This document shows positions 47,629 to 59,111 of a stretch of DNA of 64,000 bases, piece by piece. Position 1 is the stretch's first letter, and every line of letters starts with the position of its first letter. Both the position numbers and the translations under genes were made by a program. The DNA comes from Cellulomonas sp. APG4 (lineage in GTDB: Bacteria > Actinomycetota > Actinomycetes > Actinomycetales > Cellulomonadaceae). The stretch covers positions 104,477 to 168,476 of the forward strand of contig NZ_JAACYI010000006.1 of NCBI RefSeq assembly GCF_009996735.1. The letters are read 5' to 3'. Below the pieces are notes generated by a model. The model saw only the letters and a program-made list of their open reading frames with translations. It did not search any database and was not told where the DNA came from.

Positions 47629-47674
47629 CTCGCGGGAAGGACACCCCCGTGCGACGTCGCCCCGCGGCCACCGG

Positions 47675-48373
47675 TCAGGGCGCGAGGCGCTCGATCCCCC
47701 AGCCGCCGTCGACCCTGCGGTAGCGCAGCCTGTCGTGCAGGCGCGACGCGCGCCCCTGCCAGAACTCGACCGTCTGCGGCACCACGCGGAAGCCACCCCA
47801 GTGGTCCGGCAGCGGCACGTCGCTGCCCTCCGGGTACCGGGTCCGGAGCGCGTCGAACGCGGCGTCGAGCTCGGCACGGTCGGCCACCACGCTCGACTGG
47901 GGGCTCGCCCACGCACCGAGCCGCGAGTCGTGCGGTCGGCTCGCGAAGTACTCCGCCGAGTCCGCCCGGGGCAGCTGCTCGACGACCCCGGTGACCACGA
48001 CCTGACGGTCGATCTCGAACCAGGGGAAGACGAGGGACGCGCGCGGGTTGGCGAGCATCTCGGTGCCCTTGCGGGAGCGGTGGTTGGTGAACAGCACGAA
48101 GCCGCGCTCGTCGGCCCCTTTCAGGAGCACCGTCCGGGCCGACGGCGTCCCGTCCGGCGCTGCGGTCGCGAGGACCATCGCGTTGGGCTCGGTGAGTCCC
48201 TCGTGCACGGCGTCGTCGAACCACGCGTGGAACTGCTCGACCGGCGTGGGCGCGAGATCCTCCTCGCGCAGCTGGGCGCGTGCGTACGAGCGACGCAGCG
48301 CTGCGAGCCGCGCCCGCCGCAGCTCGGCGTCCAGCGGCGCGTCGTGGGGGTCGGGTGCGGCTGCGTTCTCCAC
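47675..48373 (-). CDS. Pyridoxamine 5'-phosphate oxidase family protein (PdxH-like)
   Basis: FMN enzyme that would oxidise pyridoxamine or pyridoxine phosphate to PLP. 232 residues. It begins with LRRSYARAQLREEDL, has NAMVLATAAPDGTPSARTVLLKG for FMN binding, FYTNHRS-like FVLFTNHRSRKG, and the C-terminal PdxH signature VEFWQGRASRLHDRLRY. This supports true PdxH rather than a distant FMN-binding protein. GTG 48373 is preferred since CAGGAT lies 6 bases before it; GTG 48394 is the longer alternative. It follows nucS on the same strand. Confidence 0.9.
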   Translation of the reverse strand: MENAAAPDPHDAPLDAELRRARLAALRRSYARAQLREEDLAPTPVEQFHAWFDDAVHEGLTEPNAMVLATAAPDGTPSARTVLLKGADERGFVLFTNHRSRKGTEMLANPRASLVFPWFEIDRQVVVTGVVEQLPRADSAEYFASRPHDSRLGAWASPQSSVVADRAELDAAFDALRTRYPEGSDVPLPDHWGGFRVVPQTVEFWQGRASRLHDRLRYRRVDGGWGIERLAP

Positions 48374-48418
48374 GGCCCCATCCTGCCGGGCCACGCGCTG
48401 GAAGGCGTGCCGGGCGGG

Positions 48419-49114
48419 TCAGAACAGGCGGGACGCGACGTCGTCGACGCCGCGCATCGCGTCGTAGTCCAGCACCAGGCACGTGATGCCGCGGTCCTGG
48501 GCGAGCACGCGCGCCTGGGGCTTGATCTCCTGCGCCGCGAACACGCCGCGCACCGGGCTCAGGTGCGGGTCCCGGTTGAGCAGCTCGAGGTAGCGCGTGA
48601 GCTGCTCGACACCGTCGATGTCGCCACGGCGCTTGATCTCGACGGCGACCGACGCCCCGCCCGCGTCACGCGCGAGGATGTCGACCGGTCCGATCGCGGT
48701 CGGGTACTCGCGGCGCACCAGGGTGTGACCGTCGCCGAGCAGCTGGATCTGCTCGGCGAGCAGCGCCTGCAGGTGCGCCTCGACGCCGTCCTTGACGAGT
48801 CCTGGGTCCACACCCAGCTCGTGCTGGGAGTCGTGCAGCACCTCGTGCAGGTCGATCTCCAGCCTGTCGTCCGACTTCGTGTGCTGCACGCACCACACGG
48901 CCGTGACACCCCTCTCGACGGCCTCGGCGTCGGGCGCCACCACCGCCATGGTGCAGGGCGGGCTCATCCAGTTGAGCGGCTTGTACGAGCCGCCGTCCGA
49001 GTGCAGCAGAACGCTGCCGTCCGCCTTGACGACGAGCAACCGGGTCGCGAGCGGCAGGTGCGCGGCGAGCCGCCCGGTGTAGCGGGCGGCGCAGCGCGCC
49101 ACGACGAGCCTCAC
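48419..49114 (-). CDS. nucS: Mismatch-specific endonuclease NucS (EndoMS)
   Basis: Cleaves DNA at mismatches and replaces MutS/MutL in actinobacteria. 231 residues. The N-terminal DNA-binding domain shows [18 protein letters not shown]. The restriction-like nuclease core has GPVDILARD and [22 protein letters not shown] with the catalytic Asp/Glu/Lys residues. The very C-terminus ends SRLF, fitting the short motif through which NucS contacts the beta sliding clamp. GTG 49114 has AGGAGG 5-6 bases upstream. It lies downstream of the ATP synthase operon, as in mycobacteria. Confidence 0.95.
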   Translation of the reverse strand: MRLVVARCAARYTGRLAAHLPLATRLLVVKADGSVLLHSDGGSYKPLNWMSPPCTMAVVAPDAEAVERGVTAVWCVQHTKSDDRLEIDLHEVLHDSQHELGVDPGLVKDGVEAHLQALLAEQIQLLGDGHTLVRREYPTAIGPVDILARDAGGASVAVEIKRRGDIDGVEQLTRYLELLNRDPHLSPVRGVFAAQEIKPQARVLAQDRGITCLVLDYDAMRGVDDVASRLF

Positions 49115-49184
49115 GTGGCCTCCTCGGCGGTGACGGGTGACGGTGACGGGAGGAAGGGGCCGCTGGGACGGCGGAGCGGTCGCG

Positions 49185-49610
49185 TCAGATCACGCGGCCG
49201 ACGGGGCGGGGGCCCGACTCGAGCCACGAGACGAGACCCGCGCAGGCCGCGTCGCTCATCGACAGCTCGAACGTCTCGGAACCGTGGCAGCAACGCACCA
49301 GCAGCACCTGCTGGCCCGCGTGGTCGACCTCGTCGAGCCTGACGCGCTCGACCAGCGTGAGCTCGGCACGCGACCAGCCGTGCGCCGGCCGCGGCGCGAG
49401 CGACAGCGTGCGCCACCACACCAGACGGCCGGTCGTGTACTGGGCGATCCCTGGCGTCCACGCGGCCTCACCCGTGCCGGCCGGGCGCAGCGAGCACGCG
49501 AACGAGCCGACCCGCTGCGAGAGGGTGCGCTGTCGTGACAGGAAGAGCCCGACGAGCAGCAGCACGGCGAGCAGCAGCCCGATCATCACCACCCAGCCGA
49601 GCGCCTCCAC
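49185..49610 (-). CDS. DUF2550 membrane protein
   Basis: 141 residues with one N-terminal membrane segment ([19 protein letters not shown]) followed by [17 protein letters not shown] and a cytoplasmic domain of about 110 residues. This is the conserved Rv1312-like protein found after atpC in actinobacteria. Its function is unknown. The GTG start lies 13 bases after the atpC stop with no separate promoter visible, so it is probably the last gene of the ATP synthase transcript. Confidence 0.87.
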   Translation of the reverse strand: MEALGWVVMIGLLLAVLLLVGLFLSRQRTLSQRVGSFACSLRPAGTGEAAWTPGIAQYTTGRLVWWRTLSLAPRPAHGWSRAELTLVERVRLDEVDHAGQQVLLVRCCHGSETFELSMSDAACAGLVSWLESGPRPVGRVI

Positions 49611-49623
49611 CGCAGCGGGCCCG

Positions 49624-49917
49624 TCAGCGGCGTGCCGCGGCGGACACGTCCACCGTGCCCGAGTCCTCGACCTGGTCGACCACGACGGTCACGCGGTCCG
49701 TGTCGACCGAGAGGAAGCCCGAGCCCACGCGGACGGTGCGCTCGCTCCCCTCACGCGGGTGGATGCGCACCACTCCCGGCCGCAGGACGGCCAGGAGGGG
49801 TGCGTGTCCCGGCAGGATGCCGATGTCGCCGTCGGCCGCCGGGGCGCTGACCATGCTCGCGGCGCCCGACCAGACCTTGCGGTCGGTCGCGACGAGCTCG
49901 ACCTCCAGGTGTGCCAC
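49624..49917 (-). CDS. atpC: ATP synthase epsilon subunit AtpC
   Basis: 97 residues: the N-terminal beta-sandwich of epsilon (LEVELVATDRKVWSGAAS, GDIGILPGHAPLLAVL) is complete, but the C-terminal two-helix arm of E. coli epsilon (about 40 residues) is missing. Short epsilon subunits are usual in some actinobacteria and imply that epsilon-mediated inhibition works differently or is absent. GTG 49917 has TAGGAGT upstream. Encoded 44 bases after atpD. Confidence 0.94.
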   Translation of the reverse strand: MAHLEVELVATDRKVWSGAASMVSAPAADGDIGILPGHAPLLAVLRPGVVRIHPREGSERTVRVGSGFLSVDTDRVTVVVDQVEDSGTVDVSAAARR

Positions 49918-49961
49918 GGTGACTCCTAGCTCTCGGACGGCAGGACGAGGGTCGGCGACAC

Positions 49962-51491
<1,530 letters not shown>

Positions 51492-52388
51492 TCAGGAGGC
51501 CGAGGCCAGCGCGTCCGCGCCGGAGACGATCTCGCTGATCTCCTGGGTGATCTCGGCCTGGCGGGCCTGGTTGGCGAGCCTGGTGTACGTGCGGATGAGG
51601 TCCTCGGCGTTCTCGGTCGCCGTGTGCATCGCGCGCTGACGGGCAGCGAGCTCGGACGCCGCCGCCTGCAGCAGGACCGCGTAGATACGGCTCGAGATGT
51701 ACCGCGGCAGCAGCGCGTCGAGCACCACCTCCGGGGACGGCTCGAAGTCGTAGAGCGGCAGGGCCTCGTGCGTGTCGTCCGCGACGCCCTCGACGACCTC
51801 GAGCGGGAGCATCCGGATCACGCGCGGGGTCTGCGTGACCATGTTCACGAACTCGGTGTAGACGACGTGCAGCTCGCCCACGCCGCCGTCGGCCGGGTCG
51901 GCGAGGAACGCCTGGAGCAGGGTCTGGGCGATCTCCTCGGCGGTCTCGACCGAGGGCGAGTCCGACGAGCCCGTCCACTGCCCCGTGATCTCGCGGTGGC
52001 GGAAGGTGAAGTAGGACACCGCGCGACGGCCGGCGACGTAGAGCACGACCTCCTTGCCCTCCGACGTGAGCTGCTCGATGAGCCGCTCGCCCTCCCGGAT
52101 GACCGACGCCGAGTACGCGCCCGCCATGCCGCGGTCGGAGGTCACCATCAGCACCGCGACGCGCTTCGCGTCGGGACGCTCGGTGGTGAGGGGGTGGTCG
52201 ATGTCGGTGTGCGACGCGACCGCCGAGACCGCACGCGTGATCGCGCGGGCGTACGGCGACGCGGCGCTCACGCGGTCCCGCGCCTTGCCGATGCGCGACG
52301 CGGCGATGAGCTCCATCGCCCGGAAGATCTTCTTGAGCGACTGGGTGGACCGGATCCGCTGCCGGTAGACGCGCTGCTGGCCTGCCAT
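51492..52388 (-). CDS. atpG: ATP synthase gamma subunit AtpG
   Basis: Central rotor shaft of F1, 298 residues. The N-terminal helix [20 protein letters not shown] and the C-terminal helix ending [15 protein letters not shown] form the coiled coil inside the alpha/beta ring. [15 protein letters not shown] is the conserved central strand. The ATG is 3 bases after the atpA stop. Usual length for actinobacteria. Confidence 0.97.
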   Translation of the reverse strand: MAGQQRVYRQRIRSTQSLKKIFRAMELIAASRIGKARDRVSAASPYARAITRAVSAVASHTDIDHPLTTERPDAKRVAVLMVTSDRGMAGAYSASVIREGERLIEQLTSEGKEVVLYVAGRRAVSYFTFRHREITGQWTGSSDSPSVETAEEIAQTLLQAFLADPADGGVGELHVVYTEFVNMVTQTPRVIRMLPLEVVEGVADDTHEALPLYDFEPSPEVVLDALLPRYISSRIYAVLLQAAASELAARQRAMHTATENAEDLIRTYTRLANQARQAEITQEISEIVSGADALASAS

Positions 52389-52391
52389 GGC

Positions 52392-54026
52392 TCAGCCCCG
52401 CTTCTGCGTGACGATCTGCTCCTGCGCGACGTCCGCCTCCTCGCCGTCCGCGAGGGTCGCGTCCGTCGTGAGCTCGGCGTCCTCCCCCGCGACGAAGCCC
52501 TGGGCGAAGTCGTCGACGGCGGTCTCGAGCGCCTTCTCGGTGTCCTCCGAGAGCTGGCCCGTCTCCTCGATCGTCGACAGCACGTCGGTGTGGCGGCGCA
52601 GGTGGTCGAGCATCTCCTGCTCGAACCTGCGCACGTCCGACAGAGCGACCTTGTCGAGCTTGCCCTTGGTGCCGGCCCAGATCGACGCGACCTGCTCCGA
52701 GACGGGGTACGGGGAGTACTGCGGCTGCTTGAGGAGCTCCATGAGGCGCGCGCCACGGGTGAGCTGCTGACGCGAGGCCGCGTCCAGGTCCGAGGCGAAC
52801 ATCGCGAACGCCTCGAGCGACCGGTACTGCGCGAGGTCGATCTTGAGCGTCCCGGAGACCTTCTTCATCGCCTTGACCTGGGCCGAGCCACCGACACGCG
52901 ACACCGAGATGCCGACGTCGACGGCGGGGCGCTGGTCGGCGTTGAAGAGGTCGGACTGGAGGAAGATCTGGCCGTCGGTGATCGAGATGACGTTGGTCGG
53001 GATGTACGCCGACACGTCGTTCGCCTTGGTCTCGATCATCGGCAGGCCCGTCATCGAGCCCGCGCCCAGCTCGTCGCTGAGCTTCGCGCAGCGCTCGAGC
53101 AGGCGGGAGTGCAGGTAGAAGACGTCACCGGGGTACGCCTCGCGGCCCGGCGGGCGGCGCAGCAGCAGCGAGACGGCACGGTAGGCCTCGGCCTGCTTCG
53201 ACAGGTCGTCGAAGATGATCAGCACGTGCTTGCCGTCGTACATCCAGTGCTGGCCGATGGCCGAACCGGTGTACGGCGCGAGGTACTTGAAGCCCGCCGG
53301 GTCCGACGCGGGCGCCGCGACGATGGTCGTGTACTCGAGCGCACCTGCGTCCTCGAGCGCACCGCGCACCGACGCGATCGTCGAGCCCTTCTGCCCGATG
53401 GCGACGTAGATGCAGCGGACCTGCTTGGTCGGGTCGCCGCTCTCCCAGTTGGCCTTCTGGTTGATGATCGTGTCGATCGCGATGGCCGTCTTGCCGGTCT
53501 GGCGGTCGCCGATGATGAGCTGGCGCTGACCGCGACCGATCGGGATCATCGCGTCGATCGCCTTGAGGCCGGTCTGCAGGGGCTCGTGCACGCTCTTGCG
53601 CGCCATCACGCCGGGTGCCTGGAGCTCGAGCGCACGACGGCCCTCGGTCGCGACCTCACCGAGGCCGTCGATCGGGTTGCCGAGCGGGTCGACGACGCGG
53701 CCCAGGTACCCGTCGCCCACGGGCACGGAGAGCACCTCGCCCGTGCGTCGCACGGTCTGGCCCTCCTCGATGCCCGTGAACTCGCCGAGCACGACGACGC
53801 CGATCTCGCGGACGTCGAGGTTGAGCGCGAGCCCGAGGGTGCCGTCCTCGAACTCGAGCAGCTCGTTCGCCATCGCACCCGGGAGGCCCTCGACCTGCGC
53901 GATGCCGTCGCCGGCCAGCGTCACGCGGCCGACCTCCTCGCGCACGGCGCCGGTGGGCTCGTACGACTTCACGAAGCTGTCCAGAGCCGCCCGGATCTCC
54001 TCGGGCTTGATCGTCAGCTCAGCCAT
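52392..54026 (-). CDS. atpA: ATP synthase alpha subunit AtpA
   Basis: Non-catalytic nucleotide-binding F1 subunit, 544 residues. It has P-loop [29 protein letters not shown] (Walker B) and [15 protein letters not shown] near the C-domain. An acidic C-terminal extension of about 30 residues ([19 protein letters not shown]) resembles the mycobacterial alpha-subunit extension that suppresses ATP hydrolysis, although the sequence differs. Start at ATG 54026: AGGAG lies 8 bases upstream of it, whereas ATG 54032 is too close. Confidence 0.97.
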   Translation of the reverse strand: MAELTIKPEEIRAALDSFVKSYEPTGAVREEVGRVTLAGDGIAQVEGLPGAMANELLEFEDGTLGLALNLDVREIGVVVLGEFTGIEEGQTVRRTGEVLSVPVGDGYLGRVVDPLGNPIDGLGEVATEGRRALELQAPGVMARKSVHEPLQTGLKAIDAMIPIGRGQRQLIIGDRQTGKTAIAIDTIINQKANWESGDPTKQVRCIYVAIGQKGSTIASVRGALEDAGALEYTTIVAAPASDPAGFKYLAPYTGSAIGQHWMYDGKHVLIIFDDLSKQAEAYRAVSLLLRRPPGREAYPGDVFYLHSRLLERCAKLSDELGAGSMTGLPMIETKANDVSAYIPTNVISITDGQIFLQSDLFNADQRPAVDVGISVSRVGGSAQVKAMKKVSGTLKIDLAQYRSLEAFAMFASDLDAASRQQLTRGARLMELLKQPQYSPYPVSEQVASIWAGTKGKLDKVALSDVRRFEQEMLDHLRRHTDVLSTIEETGQLSEDTEKALETAVDDFAQGFVAGEDAELTTDATLADGEEADVAQEQIVTQKRG

Positions 54027-54122
54027 GGTCATCTCTCCTGTCGTGACCCCACCGGTGGTGCGGTCGTCATGTTCTGCGCAGGACCCGCCGTGGGGCGGTG
54101 GTCCCGGTGGTCGGTGCCGGCG

Positions 54123-54937
54123 TCAGCCCGCCAGCCGGCGTCGTGCGTCCTCGAGGTTCGCCAGCACGGTCGCGTCCACGACCTCGGAGCCCACCTCGAC
54201 CCGCACGCCGCCGATCACCTCGGGGTCCACGGAGACCTTGAGCTGGACGGTGCGGCCGTACGCGCGCTCGAGGATCGACGCGAGCCTCTCCTGCTGCGCG
54301 CTCGTGAGCGGCGTCGCCGCCGTCACGGACGCGACGAGACGCTCGCGACGGCGCGCCGCGAGGCGCTCGAGCAGCGAGATCGACGCCGTGATGCTGCGTC
54401 CGCGCGGCGCGCGCGCCGCACGCTCGAGCAGCTGCAGCGTCGCGGGCTCGACCTTGCCCTCGACGAGCGTGCGCACCAGGCGCCCGCGCTCGTCCGCCCC
54501 GGCGCTGCGCTCGGTGAGCGCCCGGCGCAGGTCGCGCTGGCCGCTGAGCATGTGACCGAACCGGAAGAGGTCGTCCTCGACCTGGGCGAGGTCGCCCGCG
54601 TTCTCGGCCGAGGCGAGCACCGCCTCGGCCGCGAGCTCCTCGACGGCCTCGACCAGGTCCTGCTCGGCCGACCAACGGGCGCGCGCGGCCGCGGAGACCA
54701 CCTCGACCACACGGTCGTCGACCTTGCCCGTCAGGAGGCTCGCCACCAGGCCCGCCTTCGCCTGCGGGTCGCGCGACGGGTCGCTCAGCGCCCGCCGCAA
54801 CGAGCCCGAGCCGTCGAGCGCGTCGACCACGGAGAACAGCTGCTCCCCCAGGGTCGCCGCGTCGCCCCCCGCCGTCCGCAGCACGGCGTCGAACCCGCTG
54901 GCGACGGCCTCGAGGGAGGCCTGGCTCGAGCCTCGCA

Positions 54938-54938
<1 letters not shown>
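54123..54938 (-). CDS. atpH: ATP synthase delta subunit AtpH
   Basis: Peripheral-stalk subunit joining F1 to b, 271 residues. Actinobacterial delta is longer than the E. coli form (about 177), and this one fits that longer class. The C-terminal strand VSVDPEVIGGVRVEVGSEVVDATV is the family signature; the N-terminal helical bundle precedes it. ATG 54938 overlaps the atpF stop (TGATG) with AAGGAGG 4 bases upstream; GTG 54941 is the alternative. Confidence 0.95.
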
Positions 54939-55814
<876 letters not shown>

Positions 55815-55820
55815 GGTCGA

Positions 55821-56633
55821 TCAGTGCTCCTCCTCGACCGCCATGTTGAGGTACACGGCGGAGAGGAGGGTGAAGATGTAGGCCTGCAGCGCGGCGACGA
55901 GGATCTCGAAGAGCGTGAACGCGACACCCGCGGTGAGCGACAGCGCGCTCATCGCCTTGAGGGCCCCGCCGGCCGAGAAGAGGAAGAAGTGCGTCGCGCC
56001 GAAGCAGAGCACGAGGATGAGGTGCCCCGCGATCATGTTGGCCGTGAGTCGCAGCGCGAGCGTCGCCGGCCGGAACACGAACACCTGGAGCGCCTCGATC
56101 GGCGTCACCAGCACGTACAGCACCTTGGGCATCCCGGGCGGGAAGAGGTTGTTCTTGAGGTACCCGCCCACGCCGAACTTCTTGATGCCCACGGCGAGGT
56201 ACATCACGTAGACCCACAGCGCGAGCACGATCGGCATGCCGATGAGCGAGGTGCTCGCGATGTTGAGGAACGGGATCACGCCCGTGATGTTGAACGCGAG
56301 CACCGCGAAGAAGATCGTGGTCAGCATCGGCAGGAAGCGCCGCGCGTTGTGGCCGAGGGTCTCCTCGGCGATGTTGACCCGCACGAAGTCGAGCATCATC
56401 TCGGCGACGTTCTGCCCGCGGCCCGGGACGAGCTTGGCCTTGCGGGCCGCGATCACGAAGACCGCGATGAGGACGACGGCCGCGACGATGCGGACGAGGA
56501 TGATGCGGTTGATCTCGAACGGCGTGCCCTCGAAGAGGAAGCCGGCGGGGAAGAACTCGGCGATCGACGGGGGGTGGAACCCACCGTCGTCACCGCTGGC
56601 GGCGAGCAGCAGGTTCGTCGCGACGGTGGACAG
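55821..56633 (-). CDS. atpB: ATP synthase a subunit AtpB, apparently starting at CTG
   Basis: Membrane stator subunit with the proton half-channels, 270 residues if it starts at CTG 56633. FHPPSIAEFFPAGFLFEGTPF is the conserved actinobacterial N-terminal region and TLALRLTANMIAGHL carries the essential arginine (Arg195). Five to six membrane helices follow. The frame is open from 56771 but has no ATG, GTG or TTG before GTG 56456, which lies inside the first helix and would remove the conserved N-terminus. CTG 56633 is 6 bases after GGGGGAG, ideal spacing. A sequencing frameshift is the main alternative. Confidence 0.9.
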   Translation of the reverse strand: MSTVATNLLLAASGDDGGFHPPSIAEFFPAGFLFEGTPFEINRIILVRIVAAVVLIAVFVIAARKAKLVPGRGQNVAEMMLDFVRVNIAEETLGHNARRFLPMLTTIFFAVLAFNITGVIPFLNIASTSLIGMPIVLALWVYVMYLAVGIKKFGVGGYLKNNLFPPGMPKVLYVLVTPIEALQVFVFRPATLALRLTANMIAGHLILVLCFGATHFFLFSAGGALKAMSALSLTAGVAFTLFEILVAALQAYIFTLLSAVYLNMAVEEEH

Positions 56634-56639
56634 AGCGCA

Positions 56640-56646
56640 CTCCCCC
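56640..56646 (-). promoter_or_regulatory. Ribosome-binding site GGGGGAG deciding the atpB start
   Basis: On the minus strand GGGGGAG is followed by TGCGCT and then CTG (56633). No ATG/GTG in the atpB frame lies within reach; a GTG overlapping the site is in another frame. Confidence 0.6.
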
Positions 56647-56716
56647 GGGTCGTGGGTCCCCTCGGCTGCCGGACTGCGGGCACGCCATCGGGACCAGGCC
56701 TTGTTGGATCGCCGAA

Positions 56717-56722
56717 ATCGTA
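56717..56722 (-). promoter_or_regulatory. Candidate -10 TACGAT of the ATP synthase operon
   Basis: TACGAT lies about 84 bases before the proposed atpB start. With transcription starting near 56710, the CRP/GlxR box is centred about 58-60 bases upstream, close to the usual class I activator position. The -35 is poor, as expected for an activated promoter. Confidence 0.5.
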
Positions 56723-56760
56723 ACCCATCCGGCAGGGCGATCCGACCGCCGTCCGGAACT

Positions 56761-56776
56761 TGTGAAGTCTTTCACA
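56761..56776. promoter_or_regulatory. CRP/GlxR-type box TGTGA-N6-TCACA upstream of atpB
   Basis: TGTGAAGTCTTTCACA keeps both half-sites perfectly with the 6-base spacer of CRP-family sites. It lies in a locally AT-rich patch between the small membrane protein gene and atpB. GlxR is reported to control the atp operon in Corynebacterium glutamicum, and CRP-family regulators with this consensus exist across actinobacteria. Confidence 0.75.
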
Positions 56777-56809
56777 CGGCCGGTCCACGGACGTTGGTCC
56801 TGGACGCGG

Positions 56810-57319
56810 TCAGGCCTCCGGCGCGTCGCCACCGTCCGGCTCGACATAGGGAACTCGACCGCGCGTGACCGCGCGGTAGTCGAGGTAGACCGAGCCCAGC
56901 ACACCCACGACGACGACGACGGCCAGGACGTTGCGGTCGTAGAAGTCGAGCGGTCGGAGCATCGCGAACAGCGCGACCAGCACGATCATCTTGACCAACC
57001 AGGCACCGAGGATCACGGCTGCCGTCGTGGCCGCGGGGGCCTCGGCGGTGCGGAGCATGCTCACCACAGTGGTCCCGCTGAACACGAGAGCCACGACCAC
57101 CCCGATCACCGCGCCCCACACCCCGGGCGCCCCCGCGACCCAGGCGCCCACGGCGATCCCCACCACCGCGAGGACGGCGACGAGCACCAGCATGTCGCGC
57201 AGCGCCCGGCGTAGCACCGCGCGCACCGCCTCGGCCTGCGCGCTCGTCCCCGCGGCCCCCGCGGCACCCTCGGGCACCGTGGGGTCCGGCTCTGCGGGCT
57301 CGGTCGGCTCGGTCGACAT
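56810..57319 (-). CDS. Small membrane protein upstream of atpB (AtpI-position, Rv1303-like)
   Basis: 169 residues. A Pro/Glu/Ala-rich N-terminus of about 45 residues precedes four hydrophobic segments (starting MLVLVAVLAVVGIAVGAW, VWGAVIGVVVALVFSGTTVV, then AAVILGAWLVKMIVLVALF and AVVVVVGVLGSVYLDY). It occupies the place of atpI, whose product assists c-ring assembly and Mg2+ supply, and matches the position of Rv1303; homology to AtpI itself is not evident by eye. The ATG overlaps the wecA-like stop (TGATG). A 176-bp gap with the CRP-type box separates it from atpB. Confidence 0.8.
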   Translation of the reverse strand: MSTEPTEPAEPDPTVPEGAAGAAGTSAQAEAVRAVLRRALRDMLVLVAVLAVVGIAVGAWVAGAPGVWGAVIGVVVALVFSGTTVVSMLRTAEAPAATTAAVILGAWLVKMIVLVALFAMLRPLDFYDRNVLAVVVVVGVLGSVYLDYRAVTRGRVPYVEPDGGDAPEA

Positions 57320-58434
57320 CAGGCTCCTCGGTGGTGGGACGGACGGCGGACGCGCCCGCGGAGCGGGCCGAGCGTGAGCGCGACGCTCGCGACCACGCCC
57401 ACGCCGACGACGGCGAGCGTCGTCGTCGCGCTCCAGCGGGCCAGGGCCGCGGCGCCGAGCGCCACGAGCGCGGTCCACAGGTACATGATGACGACCGCGC
57501 GCCGGTGCGAGTGACCGAGCTGGAGCAGCCGGTGGTGCAGGTGCCGCGCGTCGGGGTGGAACGGCGACTTGCCCGCTCCCACCCGGCGGATCACCGCGAG
57601 GCCCATGTCCAGCAGCGGCAGCACGAGGATCGCGACCGGTAGGAGGATCGGCAGGTACGCGGGGATCGCCTGCTGCTCCGAGACGATCGCGGGGTCGATC
57701 TGCCCCGTGACGACGATGCCCGCCGCCGCGATCGTGAGGCCGATGACCATCGACCCCGAGTCCCCCATGAAGATGCGGGCGGGGTGGAAGTTGTGCGGCA
57801 GGAACCCGAGGCACGCGCCCACCAGCACCGCCATCACCACGGTCGCGACGTTGGAGTAGTCGGTGCGGCTGACGTCCTGCGTGAGGAGGTAGGTGTAGAC
57901 GAAGAACCCGGCGCCACCGATCGCGATGAGCCCGGCCGCGAGCCCGTCGAGCCCGTCGACGAAGTTGACCGCGTTGATCGCGATCACCACCACGAGCACC
58001 GTCGCGGCGAGCGAGAGCCAGGCCGAGCCGATCGTGCGTCCGCCGATCGGCACCGAGACGAGCTGGACGTTGCCGAGCCACGCCATCAGGCCCGCGGCGA
58101 GCACCTGGCCGATGAGCTTGGTGAACCAGTCGAGGTCCCACACGTCGTCGGCGGCACCGAGCAGCGCGACCAGGGTGGCGCCGCCGAGGATCGCCCACGC
58201 CGTGCGTGAGTCGAAGACCCCGGCCAGGAACGGCATCTGCGACGCGAGCACCAGCGCGGCCGCCATCCCGAGCAGGATCGCGAGCCCGCCCAGGCGCGGG
58301 GTGGGCACCGAGTGGACGTCACGCGCGCGGACGGCGGTGATCGCCCCCGTGCGCAGCGCGACCCAGCGCGCGAGCGGCGTGGTCAGGTACGTGACGGCCG
58401 CCGCGACGAGCATGACCAGCAGGTAGACCCTCAC
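57319..58434 (-). CDS. wecA: Undecaprenyl-phosphate GlcNAc-1-phosphate transferase (WecA/MraY family)
   Basis: Polytopic membrane enzyme that starts lipid-linked polysaccharide synthesis (arabinogalactan linker or teichoic/teichuronic type). 371 residues, about 11 membrane segments. Motifs in order are GAADDVWDLDW, NAVNFVDGLDGLAAG, HPARIFMGDSGSM and the cytosolic HPDARHLHHRLLQLG, all catalytic in the MraY/WecA/TagO family. The last motif places it with WecA/TagO (GlcNAc-1-P) rather than MraY. GTG 58434 overlaps the sua5 stop (GTGA). The equivalent mycobacterial gene is Rv1302 (rfe/wecA). Confidence 0.9.
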   Translation of the reverse strand: MRVYLLVMLVAAAVTYLTTPLARWVALRTGAITAVRARDVHSVPTPRLGGLAILLGMAAALVLASQMPFLAGVFDSRTAWAILGGATLVALLGAADDVWDLDWFTKLIGQVLAAGLMAWLGNVQLVSVPIGGRTIGSAWLSLAATVLVVVIAINAVNFVDGLDGLAAGLIAIGGAGFFVYTYLLTQDVSRTDYSNVATVVMAVLVGACLGFLPHNFHPARIFMGDSGSMVIGLTIAAAGIVVTGQIDPAIVSEQQAIPAYLPILLPVAILVLPLLDMGLAVIRRVGAGKSPFHPDARHLHHRLLQLGHSHRRAVVIMYLWTALVALGAAALARWSATTTLAVVGVGVVASVALTLGPLRGRVRRPSHHRGA

Positions 58435-59111
58435 CCGCGGCCACCCACGGCGTCACTGGACGACGCCGCGTCGTCCGGGCCCGTCACGGGGGCCACCTCG
58501 CGCAACCGCTCGAGGCTGATCGCTCCGTCGCGCACGAGCCGCAGGCCTGACGTCGCGTCGACGATGGTCGAGGCCACGCCACCCGGGGCGGTGCCTGCGT
58601 CGAGGTAGACGTGCACGGCGTCGCCGAGCTGTGCGCGGGCGTCGTCGGCCGTGAGCGCGGCGGCCCTGCCCGTGCGGTTGGCGCTCGAGACGGCGAGCGG
58701 ACCCGTGCGGCGCAGCAGGGCGAGCGCCGCGGGGTGGTCCGGCATGCGCACGGCCACCGTGCCGTGGGTCTCGCCGAGGTCCCACGCGAGCGACGGCTGC
58801 GCGCGGCAGATCACCGTGAGACCGCCGGGCCAGAACGCGTCGACGAGTGCCCGGACCTCGTCCGGCACGTCCGTGCACAGACCGTCGAGGGTGCGGGCGT
58901 CAGGCACGAGCACGGGCGGCGGCATCTGGCGGCCGCGTCCCTTGGCCGCGAGCAGGGCCGCGACGGCGGGCGGTGCGAACGCGTCGGCACCGATGCCGTA
59001 CACGGTGTCCGTCGGCAGCACGACGAGGCCGCCGCGACCCAGGGCGTGGACCGCCTCGTCCAGGGCCGGGCCCCAGCTCGCCGGGTCGGTGGCATCCATC
59101 ACGCTGCTCAC
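58431..59111 (-). CDS. L-threonylcarbamoyladenylate synthase (Sua5/TsaC/YciO family)
   Basis: Makes threonylcarbamoyl-AMP for the t6A37 modification of ANN-decoding tRNAs. 226 residues. GGLVVLPTDTVYGIGADA is the nucleotide/threonine-binding entry, KGRGRQMPPPVLV corresponds to the family's KxR...P motif (here KGRGRQ), and PLAVSSANRTGRAA carries the SxN signature. The last 15 residues are Ser/Asp-rich. GTG 59111 overlaps the prmC stop and its own stop overlaps wecA, so it is in the middle of a coupled gene chain. Confidence 0.92.
   Translation of the reverse strand: MSSVMDATDPASWGPALDEAVHALGRGGLVVLPTDTVYGIGADAFAPPAVAALLAAKGRGRQMPPPVLVPDARTLDGLCTDVPDEVRALVDAFWPGGLTVICRAQPSLAWDLGETHGTVAVRMPDHPAALALLRRTGPLAVSSANRTGRAAALTADDARAQLGDAVHVYLDAGTAPGGVASTIVDATSGLRLVRDGAISLERLREVAPVTGPDDAASSSDAVGGRG

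Noticed and set aside
55821..56456. AtpB starting at GTG 56456
   Set aside because: This would delete the conserved N-terminal segment and half of the first membrane helix, and no ribosome site precedes it.
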